DNA of 64,000 nucleotides. Source: Paracoccaceae bacterium. Lineage in GTDB: Bacteria > Pseudomonadota > Alphaproteobacteria > Rhodobacterales > Rhodobacteraceae. Position 1 is the first letter of the stretch. Each line of letters opens with the position of its first letter. Shown in pieces: positions 51,652 through 60,526 of this stretch. The position numbers and the translations under genes were made by a program. Location: NCBI GenBank assembly GCA_023383015.1, contig JAHDXW010000004.1:62001-126000 (forward strand). Reading direction: 5' to 3'. Below the pieces are notes generated by a model, which did not search any database, was not told where the DNA came from, and saw only the letters and a list, made by a program, of their open reading frames with translations.

Positions 51652-53226
51652 ATGAGCGAAGCCGGACCACAGGCGGGGGATCGCGCCCTGACCGGGGCGG
51701 AGGCAGTCGTGGCCACGCTGCTGGGCTGCGGCATCGACACCTGCATTGCCAACCCGGGCACGAGCGAGCTGCACCTTGTCGCCGCGTTCGACCGCATTCC
51801 GGGGGTGCGCTGCATCCTGGGGCTTGCCGAGGGCGTTGTCACCGGTGCCGCCGACGGCTACGGGCGCATGTCCGACCGGCCGGCGGTGACCTTGCTGCAC
51901 TGCGGCCCGGGGCTGGCCAACGGGCTGGCCAACCTGCACAACGCCCGCAGGGCGGCAACGCCGGTGGTCAACATCGTCGGCGACCACACGATCCGGCACC
52001 TCGCGCATGACCCGCCCCTGGCTGCGGACATCGAATCCTGGGCGCGCCCGGTCTCGGCCTGGTACCGGTCGGCCAGCGATCCCGCGACCGTGGGAGCGGA
52101 TGTGGCCGAGGCGGTCCGCGCAGCGCTGGAGCCTCCCGGCCGCATCGCCACGCTCGTCCTGCCGGCGGACGTCGCATGGTCGGGCGGGGCAACGGCCGGG
52201 GGCCCGATGCAGCCGCCGCCGCCGGCACCGGCGGAACCGGAGACGGTTGCCGCCGCAGCCCGCGTCCTGCGCGGGGGCGGCCGGGTGGCGCTGCTTCTGG
52301 GCGGGCGAGCGCTGCGGGCCGGGGCGCTGGCCGAGGCCCATCGCGTGGCGGCGGCGACCGGCGCCGAGATCTGGGCCGCGGCTCACAACGCGAGGGTCGA
52401 GCGGGGGCGGGGGCGACATCCCGTCAGCCGGCTGCCCTATGCGGTGGACGAGGCGCTGGCCGCGCTTGCCGGTCTCGACCACCTCGTCCTCGTCGCGGCG
52501 GCCGCACCGGTGGCGTTCTTCCAGCATCCCGGCAAGCCGTCGCGTCTGGTTTCCGACCACTGCGCCGTGCACACCCTCGTGCGACCGGGCGAGGCGGTCG
52601 AGGAGGCGCTGCGGGCCCTCGGCGACGCGGTCGGCGCGCGCCCCGTTCCGCCGCCCGATCCCTCCCCTCCCGCCGCTCCGGGAGACGGTCCGCTGACCCC
52701 CGAGAGCGTCGCGGCCCTGCTGGCCGCCCGGCTTCCGGAGGATGCGATCGTCGCCGACGAGGGCGTGAGTTTCGGCCGCCGGCTCTTCAACCTGACCCGG
52801 GACGCGGCGCGCCACGACTGGCTGCAGCTGACCGGCGGGGCGATCGGCCTTGGCCCGCCGATGGCCGCGGGTGCCGCACTGGCCGCGCCGGGCAGGCGGG
52901 TGGTGTCACTTCAGGCGGACGGGGCCGCGCTTTACAGCCTGCAGGCGCTGTGGACCCAGGCGCGCGAGCGGCTGGATGTCACGACCCTGATCTTCGCCAA
53001 CCGCAGCTACGCGATCCTTCGCACCGAGCTCGCGAATGTCGGGGCCGCGGCGGGGCCGATCGCGAACGCGCTCGTCGATCTCTCGCGGCCGGCGCCCGAC
53101 TGGGTGCGTCTGGCCGAGGGCTTCGGTGTCGAGGCTGCGCGGGCCGACACGCTCGCCGGACTCGACCGGCTTCTTGCCCGCGCCAACGGGCGGCCGGGAC
53201 CCTTCCTGATCGAAGTCGTGCCCTGA
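51652..53226 (+). CDS. Thiamine diphosphate-dependent enzyme of the acetolactate synthase/benzoylformate decarboxylase family
   Basis: 524 residues with the three-domain layout. N-terminal: IDTCIANPGTSELHLVAAFD and the catalytic Glu in GLAEGVVTGAADGYGRM near 63; middle domain is Ala/Pro-rich; C-terminal: LQLTGGAIGLGPPMAAGAALA, and the thiamine motif as ADGAALYSLQALWTQARERL ending FANRSY in place of GDGS...NN. It is shorter than AHAS (about 570) and has no regulatory-subunit gene, which fits a 2-oxo acid decarboxylase or carboligase. Likely part of the LacI regulon. Confidence 0.86.
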   Translation: MSEAGPQAGDRALTGAEAVVATLLGCGIDTCIANPGTSELHLVAAFDRIPGVRCILGLAEGVVTGAADGYGRMSDRPAVTLLHCGPGLANGLANLHNARRAATPVVNIVGDHTIRHLAHDPPLAADIESWARPVSAWYRSASDPATVGADVAEAVRAALEPPGRIATLVLPADVAWSGGATAGGPMQPPPPAPAEPETVAAAARVLRGGGRVALLLGGRALRAGALAEAHRVAAATGAEIWAAAHNARVERGRGRHPVSRLPYAVDEALAALAGLDHLVLVAAAAPVAFFQHPGKPSRLVSDHCAVHTLVRPGEAVEEALRALGDAVGARPVPPPDPSPPAAPGDGPLTPESVAALLAARLPEDAIVADEGVSFGRRLFNLTRDAARHDWLQLTGGAIGLGPPMAAGAALAAPGRRVVSLQADGAALYSLQALWTQARERLDVTTLIFANRSYAILRTELANVGAAAGPIANALVDLSRPAPDWVRLAEGFGVEAARADTLAGLDRLLARANGRPGPFLIEVVP

Positions 53227-53682
53227 GCCTGTCCCGCCGGCGCCGGCCATCAAAGCGAGGTAAGCGGCGCCCCCGCCGGCCGCGGCGGCGGGCGCAGCCC
53301 GCCCGGCCCTGCCTCGCCCTGCCCTGCCCCGACGCACCGGACGCGATGAACCGCCCGGAGTTCCCCGGCAGCTGTTCAGGGGACGCCGAGGGCGCCGGCA
53401 CCCCTCCGCGAGCTGCCGCGCAACCCCCGGGAGGCGCGACACCCACGGGCAGGGCATGAACGCCGCTTGACTTGGCGAGAACATCATGTAACATAATTCA
53501 AGTCCAGTGAAACCGGATGCCCACTCAACCAAGCCGCTGCGAGGTCAGCATTTCCGGTCCGCACGCCGCGCTGAATCGGCAAGGGGCAGCCGTGGCGTCG
53601 CCGGCATCCGCTGGCCGCAACACCGACGGTCAATCCTGAAATCCCACTCAGAAATGTCACGGTCCAAGGGGAGCGAACACCG
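53227..53682. promoter_or_regulatory. 456-bp intergenic region upstream of the third TRAP operon
   Basis: The first 230 bp are extremely GC-rich with short CCCTG/CCGCC-type runs (53270-53330) and no gene I can support. From 53460 the base composition drops and a promoter appears: TTGACT (53467-53472), 16 bp, TAACAT (53489-53494). ATGT-A-ACAT (53486-53494) overlaps the -10 and is a candidate operator. The leader to the start codon at 53683 is about 180 nt. Confidence 0.55.
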
Positions 53683-54708
53683 ATGCCATACACGACACGC
53701 CAGCCCGCGCCACTCGCGGCCATCCTCGCGCTTGGTTTCGTCGCCGGATTCGGCAACGCGGCGCAGGCGCAGGCAACCGACGGCATCCTGAAGATCGCGC
53801 ATGCCGTCCCGGTGGGCGATCCGCGGGACCTTGGTGCGCAGAAGATCAAGGAGGTGCTCGAGGCCAGCGGCAGCTGCGACATGACCGTCCAGATATATCC
53901 CGCAGGCCAGCTCGGCTCGCCGGAGGACATCAACGAGGGCGTGCAGTTCGGCGCCATCGAGATGAGCATCCTGCCGGCCGCCTATCTGGTCAACACCGAG
54001 CCGCTGTTCGGTGTCTTCGACTTCCCCTACTTCTGGCCCACCGACGTGGAGCGCCTGCGCGAGGTACACGACGGCCCGGCCTTGCAGGATCTGGTCGGCA
54101 GGCTGCAGGCGCACAACTACATGGCCCTGTCGATCTGGTACAACGGCCACAAGGTCTGGACCGCGAACCGGCCGCTGCGCACCCTGGACGACTTCCGCGG
54201 TCTGACCGCCCGGGTGATGCCCTCGCCCATCCTTGCCGAGCAGGACGTCGCGCTGGGCATGACGCCGGTGACCATCCCCTTCTCGGAGGCCTACAGCGCC
54301 ATGCAGTCCGGCGCCGTGGACGCCCAGGAGAACCCCCCTGCGATCACCTACAACATGAAGTTCCACGAGATCCAGTCGCATGTGATGCTGTCGAATCACG
54401 GCACGATGGACCAGATGGTGCTGGCCAACCAGCCGTGGTGGGAGGGGCTGACCGCCGAATGCCGGGCGGCGATCGAGGAGGCGGTGGCTGCCGGACGGCA
54501 GACCATCCTGGAGGCCACGCTGGCGCAGGACCGCAAGGCGCTCGAGGCCTTCGCGGCCGAGGGCGTCACGATCATCGAACTGACCGACGAGGAGATCGAG
54601 ATCCAGCGCGAGGCCGCGCTGACCCATGTCCGCGACTTCTACCACGGGCGCCTTGGGGACCCCGGGCGGCAGATCGTTGTGGCGATCGCGGCCGCACTCG
54701 CCACGTGA
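53683..54708 (+). CDS. TRAP transporter solute-binding protein (DctP family)
   Basis: 341 residues with a Sec signal peptide (cleavage near AAQAQA, residue 31). DctP features: IYPAGQLGSPEDINEGVQFGAIEMSIL (76-102), FGVFDFPYFW, FRGLTARVMPSPILAEQDVALGMTPVTIPFSEAYSAMQSGAVDAQENPP (the conserved carboxylate-binding Arg sits in TARVMPSP, about 176). It binds a carboxylate; the family with this sequence style often takes C4 dicarboxylates or sugar acids. First gene of the third TRAP operon. Confidence 0.92.
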   Translation: MPYTTRQPAPLAAILALGFVAGFGNAAQAQATDGILKIAHAVPVGDPRDLGAQKIKEVLEASGSCDMTVQIYPAGQLGSPEDINEGVQFGAIEMSILPAAYLVNTEPLFGVFDFPYFWPTDVERLREVHDGPALQDLVGRLQAHNYMALSIWYNGHKVWTANRPLRTLDDFRGLTARVMPSPILAEQDVALGMTPVTIPFSEAYSAMQSGAVDAQENPPAITYNMKFHEIQSHVMLSNHGTMDQMVLANQPWWEGLTAECRAAIEEAVAAGRQTILEATLAQDRKALEAFAAEGVTIIELTDEEIEIQREAALTHVRDFYHGRLGDPGRQIVVAIAAALAT

Positions 54709-54717
54709 CGGGCGGCG

Positions 54718-54746
54718 GGGCGGCGATGCGCGGCCCCGCGCCGCCC
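54718..54746. terminator. Stem-loop between the TRAP binding-protein and permease genes
   Basis: GGGCGGCG, a 13-nt loop, CGCCGCCC, starting 10 bp after the binding-protein stop. Again a hairpin between an abundant binding protein and its membrane subunits. Confidence 0.5.
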
Positions 54747-54829
54747 TCTCGCGTCGGCCGCGGCCTCGCCGGGCGCAACCGGCGGGCCGCGGAATTTGTC
54801 CATCCGCCCTGCAGCAAGGCCGAGCCCCG

Positions 54830-55369
54830 ATGTCACGCCCCGCGAACTGGTACAGGCTGGTGCTCTGGTATCTCGATCGCGTCCTCGGCGCCGTCTGCGG
54901 CGCCTTCCTCATTGCCGTGACCTTCGTGATCTTCCTGAATGCGGTCGGACGGTACACGGTATCGACAAGCTTCCTTGGCGGCCAGGAGCTGGCGCGGCTG
55001 CTGACCGTGTGGCTGACGTTCCTTGCCGCCTACCCGATGGTGCGCAGCGACGGCCACGTCACGATCGACCTTGCCCTGAGGGCGGTGCCACCGGGCGTCC
55101 AGCGGCTGTTCCGCGGGCTGATCGGCCTGCTGGGCATGGTGACGATGATCTATCTTGCCGTGGTCTCATGGCGGCTGGCCGCGTTCAGCCTCGCCGCGGG
55201 CCAGACCGGGACCACCCTGCCCGTTCCGCGGGCCCTGTTCTTCTTCCCCGTCGTGATCGGATCGGTGCTGATGACGATCGCCTTCGCCGAGAAGGTCCTG
55301 GCTGCGGTGTTCAACCGTCTGCCGGCGCTGCAGGCGCTCGATGCAACAACCGACGACGGCACCGGCTAG
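54830..55369 (+). CDS. TRAP transporter small permease (DctQ family)
   Basis: 179 residues, four helices, with NAVGRYTVSTSFLGGQELARLLTVWLTFLAAYPMVRSDGHVTIDL (about 42-84), the DctQ core with its polar loop. The start at ATG 54830 is 121 bp after the binding-protein stop; no strong ribosome site is visible. Confidence 0.9.
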   Translation: MSRPANWYRLVLWYLDRVLGAVCGAFLIAVTFVIFLNAVGRYTVSTSFLGGQELARLLTVWLTFLAAYPMVRSDGHVTIDLALRAVPPGVQRLFRGLIGLLGMVTMIYLAVVSWRLAAFSLAAGQTGTTLPVPRALFFFPVVIGSVLMTIAFAEKVLAAVFNRLPALQALDATTDDGTG

Positions 55370-55428
55370 CCGCGCGCGCCCCGCACCGACATCTGGCCCC
55401 GCACTCAGGACCCCCGAGGGAGCACAGC

Positions 55429-56700
55429 ATGAACCTGGGACCACTGATCATCGCTGCGATGGGCGCGCTTGCCCTCGGAGCCCCGATCTTCCTGGCCATG
55501 CTTGCACCCACGATCCTGTCGTTCGAAGCCTTCATGCCGCGGATCCCGTCGCTGGTGATCCCGCAGAAGATGGTCGACGGGATCAACACCTTCAGCCTGC
55601 TGGCGGTGCCGCTGTTCATCTTCGCGGCCGACATCATCGCCCGGGGAGCGATCGGCGAGCGCCTGGTGCGGATGGTGGAAAGCTACTGCGGGCATCTGCG
55701 CGCGGGCCTTGCCATCGCCGTGATCCTGGCCTGCACCATCTTCGGCGCGATGTCGGGCATCGGCCCGGCCGCGATCGTCAGCATCGGGCCGATCGTCTAT
55801 CCGGCGCTGCTGCGCCAGGGCTACAGCAAGGGCTTCTCGGTCGGGCTGATCGTCTCGGCCTCGACCCTGTCGATGCTGATCCCGCCGGGCGTCTCGATGA
55901 TCCTCTACGCGCTGACCACCAACGCCTCGGTCGGGAAGGTGTTCATGGCCGGGCTCGGCTCGGGGATCGTCTTCGCGGTGATGCTGTGCGTCCATTCCTA
56001 CGTCTATGCCATGGTCAGGGGGATCGCGACTGCGCCGCGGGCCGGGTGGCGGGAGCGGTGGCTGCGGACGCGCGAGGCGCTGTTCGCACTCGGCATGCCG
56101 GTGACGATCATCGGCGGCATCTACGGCGGCATCGCCACGCCCACCGAGGCCGCCGCCTTCGCCTGCGTCTATGCCATCATCGTGGAATGGTTCGTCTACC
56201 GGACGCTGACCCTGCGCCTGCTGTTCGAGATCGCCAAGAAGTCGGCCGGCACCACGTCGATCCTGCTGATCCTGGTCGCGGCGGGCACGGTGCTCGGCTA
56301 CCTGATGACGATCGCCCAGGTGCCCCAGCAGATCTCGGCACTGCTTGGCAACTACTCGGCGGTCGAGCTCCTCTTGATGATCAACATCCTGTTCCTGCTT
56401 GCGGGAATGGTGGTGGATCCCAACTCGCTCGTGATCGTCCTGGTGCCGCTGATCTTCCCGGCGACGCAGGCGGTAGGGATCGACGCAGTGCATTTCGGCG
56501 CCGTCACCATCGCGAACCTCGCCATCGGGATGCTGTCGCCGCCCTTCGGGATCAACCTGTTCATCGGAATCGCGACCTTCAGGCTGCCCTACTTCGACGT
56601 GGTCAAGGCCATCCTCCCGTTCATCGCGCTGATGCTGGCGCTGCTGGCGCTGGTGACCTATGTCCCGGCGATCGCCATGTTCTTCCCGAGCTTCATGTGA
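55429..56700 (+). CDS. TRAP transporter large permease (DctM family)
   Basis: 423 residues, standard length: NTFSLLAVPLFIFAADIIARGAIGERLV, IFGAMSGIGPAAIVSIGPIVYPAL, MLIPPGVSMILYALTTNASVGKVFMAGLGSG, GGIATPTEAAAFA and LLAGMVVDPNSLVIVLVPLIFP. GAGGGAGC precedes the ATG. Completes the third TRAP system. Confidence 0.94.
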   Translation: MNLGPLIIAAMGALALGAPIFLAMLAPTILSFEAFMPRIPSLVIPQKMVDGINTFSLLAVPLFIFAADIIARGAIGERLVRMVESYCGHLRAGLAIAVILACTIFGAMSGIGPAAIVSIGPIVYPALLRQGYSKGFSVGLIVSASTLSMLIPPGVSMILYALTTNASVGKVFMAGLGSGIVFAVMLCVHSYVYAMVRGIATAPRAGWRERWLRTREALFALGMPVTIIGGIYGGIATPTEAAAFACVYAIIVEWFVYRTLTLRLLFEIAKKSAGTTSILLILVAAGTVLGYLMTIAQVPQQISALLGNYSAVELLLMINILFLLAGMVVDPNSLVIVLVPLIFPATQAVGIDAVHFGAVTIANLAIGMLSPPFGINLFIGIATFRLPYFDVVKAILPFIALMLALLALVTYVPAIAMFFPSFM

Positions 56701-56735
56701 GCGGCGCAGCGGCAGGCACGGGAGCGGAGGGTCGC

Positions 56736-57626
56736 ATGTCCGGCACGGTGGGCATCATCGGCCTTGGCATCATGGGCTCGATCTTCGCCCGTCACCTGCT
56801 GGCGGCCGGCGTGCAGGTGGTCGGCTGCGACATCGACCCGGCACGGAGGGTGGAACTGGCGGCCGCCGGAGGGTCCGTGATGGGCAGCCCGCGTGATGTC
56901 GCGCAGGCCGCACCGGTCGTCATCACACTGCTTCCCAGCGAATTGGCGCTGGACGAGGTGGTTGCCGGAGAGGGGGGGCTGGCGGGCGCGGGTGCCTTCG
57001 TCCTGGTCGAGTGCAGCACGATGTCCCTGCAGGCGAAGCACCAGGCGGCCGGCCGGCTGGCAGGCACCGGCGCCGACATCCTTGACTGTCCGATCAGCGG
57101 CACGGGGGTGCAGGCGGCACGCAAGGAGCTGTCGTTCTATGCGAGCGGGCGCGCGGAGGTCTTTGCGCGGGTGCGCGACATCCTGGCGCTGGTCGGCCGG
57201 GACGTCTTCTACCTCGGCGAGTTTGGCAACGGGACCAAGACGAAGCTGATCTCCAACCTGCTGGTGGCGATCCACAACGTCGCCGCCGCCGAGGCCATCA
57301 CCCTGGCCCGCAGGGCCGGGATCGACCCCGAGGCGATGCTCCGCACGGTCACTGCCGGTGCCGGCTCGTCGCGGATGCTCGAGGTGCGCGGGCCGATGAT
57401 GATCGCGGGGTCCTACGGGACAGGGGAAAGCTCGCGTCTTGACGTCTTCCGCAAGGATCTTGCCGTGATCGGCGCCTTCTGCACCGAGGTCGGCAGCGTC
57501 GCCCCGGTGTTCGGCCTGTGCGCGCAGCTCTACCAGTCGGCTATCGCCCAGGGCTGGGAGCGGCTCGACCCGGGCGCCGTCTGCAAGGTGATCGAAGGCA
57601 TGGCGGGCCTCGCGGAGGATGGCTGA
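56736..57626 (+). CDS. NAD-dependent beta-hydroxyacid dehydrogenase (3-hydroxyisobutyrate/tartronate semialdehyde type)
   Basis: 296 residues. N-terminal NAD motif GIIGLGIMGSIFARHL, substrate-binding DCPISGTGVQAARKEL near 111, and the catalytic Lys in GTKTKLISNLLVAIHNVAAAEAI near 168. Members act on 3-hydroxyisobutyrate, tartronate semialdehyde or similar; the family signature DAPVSGG is changed to DCPISGT, which suggests a non-standard substrate. 35 bp after dctM, so probably acts on the imported acid. Confidence 0.9.
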   Translation: MSGTVGIIGLGIMGSIFARHLLAAGVQVVGCDIDPARRVELAAAGGSVMGSPRDVAQAAPVVITLLPSELALDEVVAGEGGLAGAGAFVLVECSTMSLQAKHQAAGRLAGTGADILDCPISGTGVQAARKELSFYASGRAEVFARVRDILALVGRDVFYLGEFGNGTKTKLISNLLVAIHNVAAAEAITLARRAGIDPEAMLRTVTAGAGSSRMLEVRGPMMIAGSYGTGESSRLDVFRKDLAVIGAFCTEVGSVAPVFGLCAQLYQSAIAQGWERLDPGAVCKVIEGMAGLAEDG

Positions 57627-57745
57627 GCGTTCGCCGGCAGGCCTTCCGGGGGCGCTCGCCCGGCCCCGCTGCAGGCCGGGCCCGGCGACGGATGCCAGAG
57701 GGCGGCCACCAGCCGCAAGACCGGCACCCGCCGGCCCGGCCCCCT

Positions 57746-58675
57746 TCAGGGGGAGCCGTGCCGCTTGTGCGCCGCAAGGGCGAGAAGCCGGCGGTCGCGC
57801 AGCGCCCTGCGCGCCTCGACATCCGCGTCCAGCCCGGACGCCAGCCGCTCCTCCTCGAGGCGTCGGACGGCCTGCATGTCGAAGGGCCGCGCCTGCTGGG
57901 TGGAGTTGATGCGGTAGAACAGGTCGCCGAACCTGGACAGATAGTCGACAAGCCCGTTCGGGGCGTTCAGCGAGATCGTCTCGAACGGCCCCATCAGCGC
58001 CCAGCGCATGCCCAGCGTCTCGCGCACGGTGGCCTCGATGTCGGCCGCCGAGGCGTATCCGTCCTCCCACAGGCGGAACGCCTCGCACACGACGGCCGCC
58101 TGCAGCCGGTTGAGGATGAAGCCGTCGACCTCCCGCCGGACCAGGCTGGGAACCTGACCGAGCCGGCTGACGAAGTCCACCGTCCGGTCGGTCGTTGCGG
58201 CCGATGTCCACGGGGCCGGGCAAATCTCGACCAGCGGCAGGATGTGGGGCGGGGTGCTGGGGTGGACAATGATGCACCGCTCGCGCCCCGCAAGCCCCTC
58301 GGTGAAGGCCGAGGCGGGAATCGTCGAGGTGGCGCTCGCGAGGATCGTACCGGGCGCCGCGGCGGCGTCGAGACGCGCGAACATCTGCCGCTTGACCGAA
58401 AGATCCTCGGGAACGCATTCGTGCACGACCGCGGCCCCCGCGATCGCCTCCTCGAGGTCGGGGGTGATCGCGATGCGGGCGGCAACGGCATCGGCGGGTT
58501 CGTCAAGCAGCCCGTTGCCGTCCAGATCCGCCAGCGCCCTGGCGATGCGGCCGGGTGCCGTCGAGAGTGCGCCGGCATCGGCATCGTGGAGGACAGCGCG
58601 GTGACCGGCCCTGGCGACGACCACGGCCCAGCTGTGGCCGATGAGCCCCGCGCCGATGATTGCAGCCTGCATCAT
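57746..58675 (-). CDS. 3-hydroxyacyl-CoA dehydrogenase-like enzyme, lambda-crystallin type (paralogue of 33439-34374)
   Basis: About 309 residues: IIGAGLIGHSWAVVVARAG near 5, HECVPEDLSVKRQMFA, SATSTIPAS, VHPSTPPHILPLVEICPAPWT, RREVDGFILNRLQAAVVCEA and LGMRWALMGPFETISLNAPNGL. Close in plan to the dehydrogenase beside the BKACE but without that neighbour here. Expected to oxidise a free beta-hydroxy acid with NAD. Two ATGs (58675, 58672) follow GGCAGGACG. Convergent with the preceding dehydrogenase gene; a CCCCC-TTCA-GGGGG hairpin (57740-57753) covers its stop codon. Confidence 0.88.
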   Translation of the reverse strand: MMQAAIIGAGLIGHSWAVVVARAGHRAVLHDADAGALSTAPGRIARALADLDGNGLLDEPADAVAARIAITPDLEEAIAGAAVVHECVPEDLSVKRQMFARLDAAAAPGTILASATSTIPASAFTEGLAGRERCIIVHPSTPPHILPLVEICPAPWTSAATTDRTVDFVSRLGQVPSLVRREVDGFILNRLQAAVVCEAFRLWEDGYASAADIEATVRETLGMRWALMGPFETISLNAPNGLVDYLSRFGDLFYRINSTQQARPFDMQAVRRLEEERLASGLDADVEARRALRDRRLLALAAHKRHGSP

Positions 58676-58772
58676 GTCGTCCTGCCTGCCCGGTGTCATG
58701 CCCGATCGCTCCCGTCCTGCCGCAATGCCCGGCCCCTGCCGCCGCCGGCCCATCCGGGTACCGGCCGGATCT

Positions 58773-60365
58773 CTACGCCGCCCACTCCGGTGCGGGAACC
58801 CGCGTCCACGGCGCCGCGAGCGCGAGATCGTCGATGATCGCGTTGGCAGCGATGTATCCGGGCGCACCGTTGATCCCGCCGCCGTTGCCGGTGGAGGATC
58901 CGCACAGGTAAAGGCCGGTCACAGGGGTTCGGGTTCCCGACAGCAGGGGATGGGGACGGTTGATGCCCAGCTGGCCGGGAATGTAGGCCCCCATCCGGAC
59001 CGCACCGCGGACCATGTTGGTGTTCAGCCGCTCGACATCCTCCGGCGTGAAGAGATGGCTGCCGAGCACGTTGCCGTCGGTCAGGTTGTCGGCATACTCG
59101 CGCCAGATGGACAGCAACCGGCCGGTGTAATGCTTCCGGCCGGCCTCCCACGACGGGTCGCCGGCAGGGTCCAGTTCGTAGGGCGCAAAGGGCCACCAGA
59201 ACGCCGAATGGCCGCCGTGCGGCGCATAGGTCGGGTCGAGCTTGCTGTTGCAGGCGCCGTTGCCCATCAGGGTCCGCGGAAAGCGGTTCGCCGCACAGTC
59301 GGCGAAGCACTGCTCGACCTGTGCGATATCGTCCATGCCGAAGAAGATGTTGAAGGCACGCGCGATGTCGGGGTCGAAGGCGGCGGCGCGGTAGGTCGGT
59401 GCATCGCGCAGGGCGAGATGCAGCGTGACCAGGCTGTGCGATCCCCAGTGCCAGCTGTCGAGCTTCCGGCGCACGTCGACGGGGAAGTGGTCCGCTCCGG
59501 TCAGGTGCATCGTCGTGGTTGCATCGATGCCGCTGGCCACGAAGTGCCTTGCCGTGAGCTCCGAGCCGTCGGCGAGGCGGACGCCGGTGGCGCGGCCACC
59601 CCGGGTGACGATCTCGCGGACCTCTGAGCCCGTCGCGACCACGCCGCCGCCGTAATCCACGACCCGCTGAAGGGCCGCGGTGAAGGCCGACGATCCGCCC
59701 ACCGGCAGGGCGAAGCCGGTGACGTTGGAGAACAGCAGCGGAAACAGCATGCCGGCCCCGGGCTGGTTCTCGGCGGTGACGACATGCATGTAGGAGGAGA
59801 AAAGCGAGATCACCCGCTCGTCCTCGAAATAGCGGCGGATGACCCCGAAGAGGTCATGCCGGGAATGCGCCAGCATCTCGGCACCCTGCGGGCCCGACAG
59901 CCGTCCGGCCAGCTCTTCGGGCGCCAGCGGTGCATTGTACTGCAGCGATGTCAGCAGCGGGCGCATCTGCACGCCATAGCGGTCGTGCAGGTAGCGGAAG
60001 GTGTCGGCGTCGCGCCGCGAGAAGCGGGCGAGCGAGCGGCATGTGCGCTCGATGTCCTTGTGGATGACGATGCAGGTACCGTCGCGGAACGCCGCCGCCT
60101 GCTGGACCGGGGGATCGATGTAGGAAAACCCGAAGCGGTGCAGTTCGAGGTCGCCCACCAGCGGCGAGTGGCGGAAACCCATGTAGAAGTTGGAGTGCAG
60201 GTTGCACCTGTACCCCGGCAGGATCGGCTCTGCCGTGGTGCAGCCTCCGCCGGCATGGGCGTTCTTCTCCACGACCGCGACCCGCAGCCCCGCGCGGGTC
60301 AGATACGCCGCGAGGGTGAGGCCGTTGTGCCCCGCGCCGATCACAATGCCGTCGAATTCGGTCAT
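58773..60365 (-). CDS. CrtI-like FAD-dependent oxidoreductase (phytoene desaturase/amine oxidase superfamily)
   Basis: 530 residues: FAD-binding GIVIGAGHNGLTLAAYLTRAG and VVEKNAHAGGGCTTAE at the start, FALPVGGSSAFTAALQRVV near 223, and a C-terminal LYLCGSSTGNGGGINGAPGYIAANAI (about 485-510) that completes the flavin site. Carotenoid genes are absent, and this group (often annotated NAD(P)/FAD-dependent oxidoreductase) includes enzymes of unknown substrates in catabolic clusters. It lies 97 bp upstream of the lambda-crystallin-type dehydrogenase on the same strand, probably one operon. Confidence 0.85.
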   Translation of the reverse strand: MTEFDGIVIGAGHNGLTLAAYLTRAGLRVAVVEKNAHAGGGCTTAEPILPGYRCNLHSNFYMGFRHSPLVGDLELHRFGFSYIDPPVQQAAAFRDGTCIVIHKDIERTCRSLARFSRRDADTFRYLHDRYGVQMRPLLTSLQYNAPLAPEELAGRLSGPQGAEMLAHSRHDLFGVIRRYFEDERVISLFSSYMHVVTAENQPGAGMLFPLLFSNVTGFALPVGGSSAFTAALQRVVDYGGGVVATGSEVREIVTRGGRATGVRLADGSELTARHFVASGIDATTTMHLTGADHFPVDVRRKLDSWHWGSHSLVTLHLALRDAPTYRAAAFDPDIARAFNIFFGMDDIAQVEQCFADCAANRFPRTLMGNGACNSKLDPTYAPHGGHSAFWWPFAPYELDPAGDPSWEAGRKHYTGRLLSIWREYADNLTDGNVLGSHLFTPEDVERLNTNMVRGAVRMGAYIPGQLGINRPHPLLSGTRTPVTGLYLCGSSTGNGGGINGAPGYIAANAIIDDLALAAPWTRVPAPEWAA

Positions 60366-60459
60366 GCCTGCGTCATCCTCTGTCGTGGGTCGGGACCGCG
60401 GGCGCGAAGCCCGGGCGCCCCGCCCTCCGCATCACGCCGCGCCGCGGCCCTGCCCGTGC

Positions 60460-60480
60460 GGCGTCCGAACGGCGGACGCC
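60460..60480. terminator. Stem-loop downstream of the cupin-FAH operon
   Basis: GGCGTCCG-AACGG-CGGACGCC, 8-bp stem, 47 bp past the end of the FAH-family gene on the minus strand and before the FAD oxidoreductase start. It fits a terminator without a T tract and marks a possible operon boundary. Confidence 0.5.
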
Positions 60481-60526
60481 CGGGCCCGGGCCTGCGAAGC
60501 CCGCCCAGGCCGGCGCAGTGCGCGCC

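Noticed and set aside
58773-60365. Carotenoid biosynthesis phytoene desaturase
   Set aside because: The FAD fold is CrtI-like, but no crtB, crtE or other carotenoid gene is nearby and the neighbours are catabolic.
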